Assembly: GCF_000764305.2 (NCBI RefSeq)
Contig: NW_025933375.1
Coordinates: forward strand, 62,001 to 126,000
From: Hyalella azteca
Lineage: Eukaryota; Arthropoda; Malacostraca; Amphipoda; Hyalellidae
Length of the DNA stretch: 64,000 nucleotides
Reading direction: 5' to 3'
Position numbers and translations under genes: made by a program. The notes under the pieces are model-generated. The model made no database searches. It was not told the origin of the DNA and worked only from the letters and a program-made list of their open reading frames with translations. This document shows, in pieces, positions 11,648-20,819 of this stretch (the first letter of the stretch is position 1; every line of letters begins with the position of its first letter).

Positions 11648-12292
11648 ATAAATAAGCGCATGTTATGCGAAATGAATATTTTAGATAGTAAATGTATTCA
11701 GCGATTCATGATCAAAGAAACTGCTTCGATTTAAATTATATCGGGCAAAAAATAATAATTCATTTGTACACAAAGATTTCAATTAGCTTGGAATAGATTC
11801 GAAATCCCATGTGCATAGTCCATAGAATATTTTTCACCTGATCAATTCATTTGATTGTCATAAATTTTCGTCTGATCGTGAAACAGTAGGTACTTGAATT
11901 TATAAGCGTTTAGTTCTTTGATAATCATCCTGATTTTTATAATAAACATTTTTTCAAAACTACACAGTAAGTGAACCTGTCGGATTACGCCCCCCTCGTT
12001 TGCTTCGAATATTGATTTCATTACATCGTATCGTAATCGTTTCGTATGACTAATTTTTCCGAATCCATTACGCATGTTGAAATTCAGAAATTTTTAGGAT
12101 TGAACGCTTTGATGAAAAAGATTTTTCAGATTAATCTAAGATAAGCAATGCAATTATGAAATATAACTCTCCCTCTTTTCTTTACACATATACTTTGAAC
12201 TCAAATATTTCTTCCGATTAAAAAAATTAAAATTGTATTATAATTCATAGAGTACAATTTAATATTATTTAATATAGTTTTCAACAGGTCAG
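11648..12292. other. Upstream of the G-gamma promoter, nothing recognised
   Basis: AT-rich intergenic DNA; the minus-strand ORF at 12075-11842 has no recognisable feature. Confidence 0.4.
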
Positions 12293-12412
12293 TTACGTCA
12301 GGGCTACGTCATCGATTGCAAGGCTAGACCAATCACAGCCGCCGTCGGTCGGTAACACACACACGCACGCCGGCTATATAAAGGCCCGAGGCAGACATGG
12401 ACGCCTCAGTGT
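12293..12412 (+). promoter_or_regulatory. Promoter of the G-gamma gene: two CRE-like sites, CCAAT, TATA, possible Inr
   Basis: In order: TTACGTCA (12293-12300), CTACGTCA (12304-12311), CCAAT (12329-12333), TATATAAA (12375-12382), and an arthropod-type initiator TCAGTG (12405-12410) with A+1 at about 12407, some 32 bp after the TATA start. The segment is clearly GC-richer than its surroundings. If transcription starts at this initiator, the ATG at 12397 lies upstream of the mRNA and translation would begin at 12421. CRE-like sites suggest cAMP/CREB-type control, an inference from motifs only. Confidence 0.65.
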
Positions 12413-12509
12413 TGGCAAACATGGACAAGGATCAGTTACGCAAGCAGATCGAGAACATGAAGTACCAGGCCACCATGGAGAGATGGCCGCTATCAAAAAG
12501 TATTGCATC
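12397..12509 (+). CDS. G-gamma exon 1 (G-beta-binding helix)
   Basis: ATG at 12397 (alternative in-frame ATG 12421). It encodes through PLSKSIA plus two bases of a Ser codon; strong donor gtgagt at 12510. Confidence 0.9.
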
Positions 12510-14984
12510 GTGAGTATTGATCCCAAGAATCTATAGGGTAAATTGTGCATTGTTGAATAAAACGGGTTTGTTTTATTCAAGGTGATAGAGCAAGAAGGTG
12601 ACATCTCCTTTATTGATCTCCGTTTCATCTCTAGTTACGCAGGAAAATTATTCTATTCGGGATAAAAAGAAAATTAATCATAAGGCAATGACCGCTTGCT
12701 ATTGAGTTATCTAAGCGGGATTCATTATACAAATGTGAATGCATCATTGAACATTATTGTGACTCAGTGTAGTTTTTCGCCTTTAACCTTCAAACGTCCG
12801 TGAACTTGGAAATTGAATCTTCTATAAATTGTGAGTCAGTGAGTGATGGAAATTGAATATTTAAATTAATAATAAAACTCAGTTTCCATTCCATCTTAGG
12901 AATACTTATGTCCGACGCAACTCAGACCAAATCAATGATTAAAAAAATTGTGCTGTCTTCCGAGTCGAGCGTGTCGAGCTCGCTCATATAAGTTTCTTCG
13001 GTGATTGCCCGTCTCTCCAAGTGCTTTTTTTGTCCTCTCAAGAAGAAGTTTATTAATGTGGATTTTGGAACAACCTCACATCAATGCGTATGATTTCGGC
13101 TTTTTGGATTTTTTTTAGCTTATTATGTAATTGTAATCGACAGAAAGTTAATTTCTTGAATTAAGTAAGTGGTGAACTATAACGTTCATTAGCTCACTAC
13201 AAAACGTTCGTTAGCGCACTATAACGTTTGTTAGCGCACTATAACGTTTGTTAGCGCACCATAACGTTCGTTAGCGCACTGTAACGTTCGTTAGCGCACT
13301 ATAACGTCTGTCTCTTATACACATCTAGATGTGTATAAGAGACAGAATGAGAGCCACAAATCAGGAAAAAATTCTCTCAGTCTTCAAATAAAATAGTTTT
13401 GGATCGATTCATTTCTGAAAAATGACCAACCAACGTAGGCTATTAGTGGTGGGGATGCAATACNNNNNNNNNNNNNNNNNNNNNNNNNNNNNNNNNNNNN
13501 NNNNNNNNNNNNNNNNNNNNNNNNNNNNNNNNNNNNNNNNNNNNNNNNNNNNNNNNNNNNNNNNNNNNNNNNNNNNNNNNNNNNNNNNNNNNNNNNNNNN
13601 NNNNNNNNNNNNNNNNNNNNNNNNNNNNNNNNNNNNNNNNNNNNNNNNNNNNNNNNNNNNNNNNNNNNNNNNNNNNNNNNNNNNNNNNNNNNNNNNNNNN
13701 NNNNNNNNNNNNNNNNNNNNNNNNNNNNNNNNNNNNNNNNNNNNNNNNNNNNNNNNNNNNNNNNNNNNNNNNNNNNNNNNNNNNNNNNNNNNNNNNNNNN
13801 NNNNNNNNNNNNNNNNNNNNNNNNNNNNNNNNNNNNNNNNNNNNNNNNNNNNNNNNNNNNNNNNNNNNNNNNNNNNNNNNNNNNNNNNNNNNNNNNNNNN
13901 NNNNNNNNNNNNNNNNNNNNNNNNNNNNNNNNNNNNNNNNNNNNNNNNNNNNNNNNNNNNNNNNNNNNNNNNNNNNNNNNNNNNNNNNNNNNNNNNNNNN
14001 NNNNNNNNNNNNNNNNNNNNNNNNNNNNNNNNNNNNNNNNNNNNNNNNNNNNNNNNNNNNNNNNNNNNNNNNNNNNNNNNNNNNNNNNNNNNNNNNNNNN
14101 NNNNNNNNNNNNNNNNNNNNNNNATTGTATCCTAGTTAAAATATTGTATCCTATTACAATATTTTATTATTGTATTAGTTAAAATATTTATTATGTATTA
14201 ATAATATGTATTAGTTGAAATATTGTATGTAATATTGTATCCTAGTTAGTTATTGTATCCTAAAAACTAGGATACAATATTACCTTAAAAATGTTCTTCT
14301 TTTAAATAAAACAAGTTTCAACTTCATAATGTTCTTAGTTTTTTATTTATTAACAAATTAAAAGGGTCAGTTAATTCTGGTTCACCCTGGTGTACTTGTT
14401 TGGATCGTCCTGACCCAGTATAGCCCAACACTAGAGCGTATCAATGATACGCAGTAAGCGTGTCGCTCTTAGGACAACATTATCCATTGATTTTTCTGGA
14501 TGCACAAGCAGCAGTGGATGCCCAGGGAGACCGTAATGTTGTTGAATATTTTACTTGTCATAGTTTAATCCATAATAAAAACATTGTTAATGTTTAGGAC
14601 TTTAAAAATCAATTAAAATCTGTTCATGATGCAATCATTTACTTCATTGATACATGTTGGCGTCTCAAGTTAAACGAAGTTCAGACAAGTTGAAGGGTGG
14701 TCCTTAATTTGTGTGTATAATGAATAAAAGTTGAAAGGTTTATTCTAAATCCGAAACTTGCTTCTACGACGAATAATAATTATTGTGCTGCTTCATCAAC
14801 TTATTGTTCAAGTGTGATGCCTGAAACTTATGATAGAACGGCTAAAATAACCTTTGCTGCAGAGCCCAAGTCCCGCCATATTTAGCACCTTATTTCTTTA
14901 TATTATCATTGCCAGTGCCACTGCAGCTACACCGTAGCCAAGTTAAATTTGCATCATCATCATCATCAGCAGCAGCTGCAGCAG

Positions 14985-15039
<55 letters not shown>

Positions 15040-15179
15040 TGCAGCAGCAGCAACAGCAGCAACAGCAGCAACAGCAACAGCAACAACAGCAACAGCAGCA
15101 ACTGCAGCAGCAACAGCAACAGCAGCAGCAGCTACAGCAGCAGCAGCAACATCAACAGCAGCAACAGCGGCAGCAGCAA

Positions 15180-15214
<35 letters not shown>

Positions 15215-18200
15215 GCAGCAACAGCAGCAACAGCAGCAACAGCAGCAGCTGCAGCAGCAACAGCAGCAACAGCAGCAACAGCAGCAACAGCAGCAACAGN
15301 CGGCATGCTGCCACTCTGGTGCTGAGTGACGGCATGCTGCCACTCTGGTGCTGAGTGACGGCATGCTGCCACTCTGGTGCTGAGTGACGGCATGCTGCCA
15401 CTCTGGTGCTGAGTGACGGCATGCTGCCACTCTGGTGCTGAGTGACGGCATGCTGCCACTCTGGTGCTGAGTGACGGCATGCTGCCACTCTGGTGCTGAG
15501 TGACGGCATGCTGCCACTCTGGTGCTGAGTGACGGCATGCTGCCACTCTGGTGCTGAGTGACGGCATGCTGCCACTCTGGTGCTGAGTGACGGCATGCTG
15601 CCACTCTGGTGCTGAGTGACGGCATGCTGCCACTCTGATGCTGAGTGACGGTATGCTGTCACTCTGACGCTGAGTGGCCGCTTGGCCCCCCATGGCCCCC
15701 CATTAGTCATGCCGCCCCATGTGGCCCAGGGGAAATAAACGATGTCATGGGGCCAGGCTCAGCAAGGCCCCGTATAACAAATTGCGCGCCCCGCACGTCG
15801 GGTGTGCCAGAAAACTGTGACGTCACAGAGCCAATAAATATCGGTTTAATCACTAATTATTCCTCCGAAAAAAAAAACAATCAGTAACTGGAGATTTATA
15901 TATTTTGAATTGTATTGTAGGTGAATTATTCTAGTAAATTGTTCCAAAAATTGAAAGAAATTCGCGTTATTTATCAGTAAAAAAAGTTATTGAACTTTTA
16001 CATATTTAGAATTATATAGTAGGTGAATTCTTCTAATAAATTGCTGAAAAAAGTTGAATGGAATTCGCGGTATTTATTAAAAAATAGGTTATTAAACTAT
16101 TGCTGTCGCAGGTCAGGCAATAGACATGATGATCTATATTTGCAGCAGCAGCGCAGAGCGAAGCCAAGAATGGAGCTCACAGGCGTGCAGGTGTGAGCGT
16201 GAATAAGCGAGCCTTGATGAGGATGCTGCGTGCAGCGTGCGTGTCATGCTGGGGCAATGCTGCGTGCAGCATGCGTGTCATGCTGGGGCAATGCTGCGTG
16301 CGTGTCATGCTGAGGCAATGCTGCGTGCAGCAATACGTGTCATGCTGGGGCAATGCTGCGTGCAGCGTGCAGCGTGCGTGTCATGCTAGGGCAATGCAGC
16401 GTGCAGCGTGCGTGTCATGCTGGGGCAATGCAGCGTGCAGCGTGCAGCGTGCGTGTCATGCTGGGGCAATGCTGCGTGCAGCGTGCATGTCATGCTGGGG
16501 CAATGCTGCGTGCATCATACGTGTCATGCTGGGGCAATGCTGCGTGCAGCATACGTGTCATGCTGGGGCAATGCTGCGTGCATCATACGTGTCTTGCTGG
16601 GGCAATGCTGCGTGCAGCATGCGTGTCATGCTGGGGCAATGCTGCGTGCTGCATGCGTGTCATGCTGCGGCAATGCTGCGTGCAGCATGCGTGTCATGCT
16701 GGGGCAATGCTGCGTGCAGCGTGCGTGTCATGCTGGGGCAATGCTGCGTGCAGCATGCGTGTCATGCTGGGGCAATGCTGCGTGCTGCATGCGTGTCATG
16801 CTGCGGCAATGCTGCGTGCATCATGCGTGTCATGCTGGGGCAATGCTGCGTGCATCAATTCGCACCAATTCGTGCGCACCACACTCTGAGTGACATGAAC
16901 CTAGTGCACCACATTTAGTTCGGTGTGAACCCGAGCACCACATGTGGTGCGGTGTGAACCCGAGCACCACATGTGGAGTGAACCTCGTGTAGCTGTGGAG
17001 GTCGCGGCGCAGGATGCAGGCGTCTGCGTATCCTCTTATCGTGGGAGGCAAACCAGTCCTGCAGGATGTGATCACGTCTCTCCACCTGACACGCTGTACG
17101 GTGTCTGGAACTTGCCTCGTCAAAATATGAAGAGAAACTATGAAGCTCCGATGCTAAGATACACGTGTTTCATCATATAATAAGTCTGCTTTGATCGCAA
17201 GGTCACTAAGAATTTAAAATCAAAGTGAAGGCCTAGCAAAATATAATGAAATTGTCCGGCGTTTTATTTGCTTCAATATTCTTGGCAAACGAGTAAACGA
17301 GTTAAATATAAAAGACATGGATTGAGCGATCGGAATTGTAAATGACTGGCAATAAGTGAACTAACTGGGAAAATTAAATGTCATATCTTACGAAACAAAA
17401 AAATAGTCAATGTTCGTTTTAAGATGCAGCTTGTAAGGTGAATATTGATATGCTTACTCCCCCTTCTAATTAAATGCATCAAAAATAACTGCCGTATATT
17501 AAACATTTCAACTGGTAAATGCAACTTATTGTGAAAATTTGCCGGTCAGACAATGTACTGCTGGTGAAAATATTTTCATTACAATTTCAAAAAAGTTACG
17601 ATCATTTAAATAGACTGTGTTAACTCCTTATAAATGTTAAAAATGTACTGACTAATAAAGTTTTGAAGTGGTGGGCTTCCCCAGTGCGTGACGGTAACAA
17701 ACATGCTTCGCGTTCCAGACACAGAACTTGAACCTGTAGAACTGGAACCTGTAGAACTGGAACCTGAGTGACAGCCTCCTGACAGACGCGTCCGTTCCGC
17801 TGTGTGAAACAACCCTGAGAATTTCACAGAGGTCACACTGAGAGGAATGCGTGGGTCTGGATGACCCACTTAGATTATTAAACCGCGTCCTAATAGCGAT
17901 GCACTTTTTTTACTCATTTGTCCATTTGTCGGTCAAACTTGCCCATTTGTAGGCGTCAACAGCGATTGTATCAGATCAACCAATTTCTTTCAGTACACAC
18001 ACAGGAAAATCGATGGGTCAAATTGTCTAAATGTTGACACACTTTATACACGTAGCATTGATACGCCATTTAGCCTAGCCAAGCTGGGTTAGGATGACGC
18101 ACATTGTTTCCTTCATTTCTCCTTGTGCAGTTCCCCGACGAGAATGTGAGAGAATCATGTCAATGAATTGTTGGCGCTGGATTAAATAGACATAATCTTA

Positions 18201-20819
18201 ATTGGTTCAAATATCGATGATATTTTGGATAGACCTGATCCTTATTTAAGTATCGGTGATATCAAAAGTGGTATTTTGATATTTGATATTTGCTAGAAAG
18301 TATTAGGTATTTTGATATTTGATAGAAAGTATTGGATATTTTGATATTTGATGTGATATCTGATAGAAAGGGCTGTATTATTTCGTAAAAGTAACATAAA
18401 TGCTAATTTCATAATTTAGAAAAGCGTAAGGGTTTTTTTTCGGTTCTGCCCTCTCTAATGCGCGGATTTTTGTTTAGAATAATCATAAAAGGGTTGACAA
18501 CTGAGAGGTTTTTTCAACTTCTTTTACCTACTACTATTAGAGAACAATGACAATTTTGTCATTGTCCTCTATACACCAATGTTTGTTGTCTAATGTGTAT
18601 ACACTAAACAACAATACAACAATACACTATACACATTGTTGATATACACTAATTTGGTTCAAGTTTAATAAATCTATGAAGCGTGAAGTTTTATATTTTA
18701 AACTTACTAAGACATTAACCATTATTTCGGATGATTCCGGATCCAAAGTTTCAACTGAAGCGACATTTATTTTGAATGAAGTAAATAAATGTTTTTTTTT
18801 GGGTACCTGAAATTTATGATACCAAATTTCCATTAACAACAAAAATATAACTCATTACTCACTGCTGAGAGTGACAGAGGGCGCATTTCCTCGTCGACGA
18901 AAACGTGAAGTCACGGACGGACAGACGGAGATGACGAGCACAATAGGGTATTTTTTCCATAAATGAGAAAATGCGCCAAAAAAACATCCATTTTTCGTCC
19001 CTAAAATGTTGTTCAACGACTTAACTTACGAGTTCAAGAAAAAACTTTTCTGCTAGAAATTCATCACGAATGGTTCCATACACTCAGTGAAATGAGTGAG
19101 GCTTTGTCCAAATACCGATAAACCTTTTGCTCTGGTGTGGGTCATTTTGACCCAGCAAAGGACGTAGCAATACCACGCCCGCTCTCTGCTGGTGCAGCGA
19201 GGCAGAAATTGTGTCGTTATTTTAGACAATTTGATCCGTTTTTAGCGCATTCTCTCATTTATGGAAAAAATGCACTATTGTGCTCGCCATGTCCGTCTGT
19301 CTGTCTGTCTGTCTGTCCGTCTGTCCGTCCGTCTGTCCGTCCGTCTGTCCGTGACCTCAAGTTTTCGTCGACGAGAAAATGCGCTCTCTGTCACTCACTG
19401 CTGTGAGTACTGAGTTATATTTTTTTATTCTAAGCGCACGCTTAATTTCTACTAACACTTGATGTAAATTTCCATGAATAAGAAAATTCCGTAGCAGAAA
19501 TTATCCGCGCGGTTGAATGACGAGGATATTCATAAGCGTTCGTTAAAATGGAGAATAGTCCCACAAGACAATTTTAGGATTCCTGAGCAGATTCGATGTT
19601 ATATACAAATTCCCCTTTATTTGCTTTTTTTTATTTTTTTATTTGTTTTAGAGTATAATTAAACAATAGAAGTAATGCGGTCTCACATTTAAATGAGAGA
19701 TGCTCGTTCTCCACTTCAATGTAATACGAAAGAACAGAAGAAAGATAGCCACATCATATTTTAGTGTTTGTGTGTTTGGTTAGTATTCCTAACTCATGAT
19801 TCGTGTTCGCGCATCGATTTCATTGTTCTTGCAGACAAAGAACTTTATTGTTTACATGGACAAAGGAAATGCTAAAGGCATTCTTTATCATTTTGCCTTT
19901 GTTTCTAAAATTATCCGAAGTATACGTTTTTCCTACGGGGAGTTTATCATTTTCCGTTATTTGTAAACTATATTCATTTAAGATTTAAATTCCAGGAGTG
20001 TATTCTTACTATTAGTACATTTTTTTGCTAATTAAGTGACTTGCTTTAATTTGATTCGCGGCTCATTGCCAAAAATCTGTTCCGAAAATGCAACAGCTAA
20101 GATGCAAAACTAATTAATAATTCTTCCTAATTTTGAAAGGAAATTTTCATTCAATACTGTAATTTTAATACTTTTAAGTCTTGCTTATTGTTCGTTTTAA
20201 CTTGTAACATTATTAAAAAAAATTAAAATTTTTCTTCTTTATATTTTATTATTTACTAACAATCATTCTCTGTTTTTAATTCAAAAACACTCAGATTTAC
20301 TTGCAATCAACGCACACAACTATGCAGATTTTCACGATAATATTTGCCAGTCATCTGTCATTTCCGTTCTGACTTCTAACAGTCTTTTTATTATCTGTTA
20401 AAATTTTTAAACCTGTTAAAATTTGTAAGCAATATTGTATTCTGTACACACAATGATTTTTAATTCCAAAATACTGATCCACATTGTAACATGATTTATT
20501 CAGATTTTCATGCCAATATCTGCCAGTGATCTTTCTTTTCCGTTCTGACTTCTAACAGTCTTTTTATTATATGTTAAATATATTCTGTAATTAATATTGT
20601 ATTCTGTATACACAATGATTTTTAATTCCAAAACACTGATCCACATTGTAACATGATTTATTCAGATTTTCATGCCAATATCTGCCAGTCACCTGCCTTT
20701 GTTCTGGTCACAGGATGCGGGAGTTCATCGAAGAGAACGAGAAGACGGACCCCCTCATCCACGCCCCCGACAAGAAGAACAACCCATGGGCCGAGAAAGG
20801 CAAATGCGTGGTCATGTAA
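12397..20819 (+). CDS. G-protein gamma subunit, Ggamma30A/GNG13-like
   Basis: Gamma subunit that pairs with G-beta as an obligate, membrane-attached dimer in G-protein-coupled receptor signalling. Exons 12397-12509 and 20714-20819 join in phase 2 to give 72 residues. It contains the coiled-coil G-beta-binding helix ([15 protein letters not shown], about 10-24), [11 protein letters not shown] (27-37), [19 protein letters not shown], the conserved NPW (61-63) and the C-terminal CaaX box CVVM (69-72), predicted to be farnesylated because X is Met. Length and sequence fit insect Ggamma30A (also 72 aa as I recall) much better than Ggamma1. The ATG at 12397 gives [12 protein letters not shown], like the insect N-terminus I remember; the in-frame ATG at 12421 (context AAACATGG) would give 64 residues and suits the TATA/Inr position. 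The 8.2-kb intron is full of satellites. Confidence 0.93.
12510..13184. other. 5' part of G-gamma intron
   Basis: AT-rich intron sequence without recognised feature. Confidence 0.5.
13185..13307 (+). repeat. 20-bp minisatellite, about 6 units
   Basis: Units of cgttcgttagcgcactataa with small changes (gttt/gttc, tata/tgta). The array is cut off by the adapter at 13308, so its true length is unknown. Confidence 0.9.
13308..13345. other. Nextera mate-pair junction adapter (assembly artefact)
   Basis: Perfect 38-bp palindrome made of the Tn5 mosaic end CTGTCTCTTATACACATCT followed directly by its reverse complement AGATGTGTATAAGAGACAG. This is the circularisation junction produced in Nextera mate-pair libraries, not animal sequence. 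Confidence 0.98.
13346..13463. other. Chimeric read tail copied from about 8948-9065 (artefact)
   Basis: 13346-13409 is identical to 8948-9011 in the same orientation. The rest resembles 9012 onward with many small differences, as in low-quality read ends. Together with the adapter this is the other end of one circularised fragment of about 4.36 kb (8948-13307). Confidence 0.92.
13464..14123. other. Assembly gap, 660 N
   Basis: Run of N inside the G-gamma intron. The open frame reported across it is meaningless. Confidence 1.
14124..14384. other. AT-rich tattgtatccta repeats after the gap
   Basis: Short words such as attgtatcctagtt and their inverse recur (14124-14283), forming a low-complexity, hairpin-capable stretch. 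Confidence 0.6.
14385..14510 (+). repeat. Dispersed MITE-like repeat, degenerate copy
   Basis: Shares the order of blocks seen at 43900-44095: a GG-TC-TGACCCAG-TA-GCCC block, then TGTCGCT and GGACAA, then CCATTGATTTTTCTGGATGC. It is weaker than the other copies. Confidence 0.5.
14952..15299 (+). repeat. CAG/CAA trinucleotide array
   Basis: About 348 bp beginning (CAT)n then CAG and CAA triplets with rare CTG, CAT and CGG. One plus frame reads poly-His/poly-Gln, another poly-Ala/Thr. There is no ATG start in the Gln frame, and the array lies deep in the G-gamma intron, so it is scored as a microsatellite. It ends at a single N, so its length is not reliable. Confidence 0.9.
15300..15300. other. 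Single-N join
   Basis: One N separates the CAG/CAA array from the 29-bp satellite. This suggests a scaffolder join between two repeat ends; the real distance is unknown. Confidence 0.9.
15301..15677 (-). repeat. 29-bp minisatellite, 13 units
   Basis: Near-perfect 29-bp unit starting cggcatgctgccactctggt; only the last two units have substitutions. Homogeneity suggests recent expansion. The minus strand is open in several frames, giving the false ORFs here. Confidence 0.95.
15678..16211. other. Intron segment with GC-rich patch and CRE palindrome
   Basis: 15680-15830 is GC- and CpG-rich and is followed by AT-rich DNA. It contains a perfect 14-bp palindrome CTGTGACGTCACAG and a CCAAT. No exon is recognised. 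Confidence 0.5.
15815..15828. promoter_or_regulatory. Consensus CRE within 14-bp palindrome
   Basis: CTGTGACGTCACAG contains the full CREB/ATF site TGACGTCA (15818-15825), with CCAAT at 15831-15835. A chance match is possible; placement in a GC-rich patch is the only support. Confidence 0.4.
16212..16856 (+). repeat. 34-bp minisatellite, about 19 units
   Basis: Unit tgctgcgtgcagcatgcgtg + tcatgctggggcaa. Each unit carries the self-complementary TGCTGC-GT-GCAGCA. Because 34 is not a multiple of 3 and no stop is formed in any plus frame, long Cys/Ala/Met-rich ORFs (e.g. 16193-16918) appear; they are not genes. Confidence 0.93.
16857..18840. other. Mid G-gamma intron
   Basis: Starts with a short CACCACATGTGG-bearing duplicated stretch (16920-16980), then AT-rich intron. 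Small tandem words occur at 17725-17770 (ctggaacctgtagaa) and 18260-18360 (ttttgatatttgata). No exon recognised. Confidence 0.5.
18841..19426. mobile_element. Foldback element with CCGT/CTGT microsatellite in the arms
   Basis: Left arm 18841-18975 and right arm about 19236-19426 are inverted copies (aaaaatataactca, gtgacagag-gcgcat, tcgtcgacgaaaac, gacgagcacaatag, ttttttccataaatgaga). Arm lengths differ because the tetranucleotide run (gtccgtctgtctg) is longer on the right. A copy of the dispersed MITE-like family lies between the arms. A third arm-like copy is at 51728-51848. Confidence 0.75.
19078..19235 (+). repeat. Dispersed MITE-like repeat, copy inside foldback
   Basis: Begins CACTCAGTGAAATGAGTGA, followed by ctttgtccaaata, GGGTCATTTTGACCCAGCAA and ctctctgctggtgcagcg; the same block order as at 43900-44095. 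Confidence 0.65.
19427..20269. other. 3' G-gamma intron, nothing recognised
   Basis: AT-rich intron DNA; no feature supported. Confidence 0.5.
20270..20713 (+). repeat. Three tandem copies of about 162 bp ending at the G-gamma acceptor
   Basis: Units share ttaattccaaa, cactgatccacattgtaac, cagattttcatgccaatatc, tgccagt and ccgttctgacttctaacag. The second and third are 162 bp apart and nearly identical, the first more diverged. The third is truncated by the exon, which follows its tgccagtcacctg block. Confidence 0.85.
20714..20819 (+). CDS. G-gamma exon 2 (NPW and CaaX)
   Basis: Acceptor ctggtcacag ends at 20713. The first base completes Ser38, then [18 protein letters not shown] through [15 protein letters not shown]. 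The prenylation Cys is Cys69. Confidence 0.96.

Noticed and set aside
13422..14135. 237-aa ORF
   Set aside because: It consists almost entirely of X from the N gap and begins in the chimeric read tail.
14909..15329. Poly-Gln and poly-Ala/Thr ORFs as a real protein
   Set aside because: No ATG in the Gln frame, no flanking exon signals, located in the G-gamma intron, and truncated at a single N; a microsatellite explains it.
14890..15710. Long minus-strand ORFs of 157-267 aa
   Set aside because: They are translations of the 29-bp satellite and the CAG/CAA array across an N.
16193..16918. 241-aa Cys-rich ORF (looked like a repeated secreted protein)
   Set aside because: All three plus frames are open because of the 34-bp satellite; no signal peptide or splice context.
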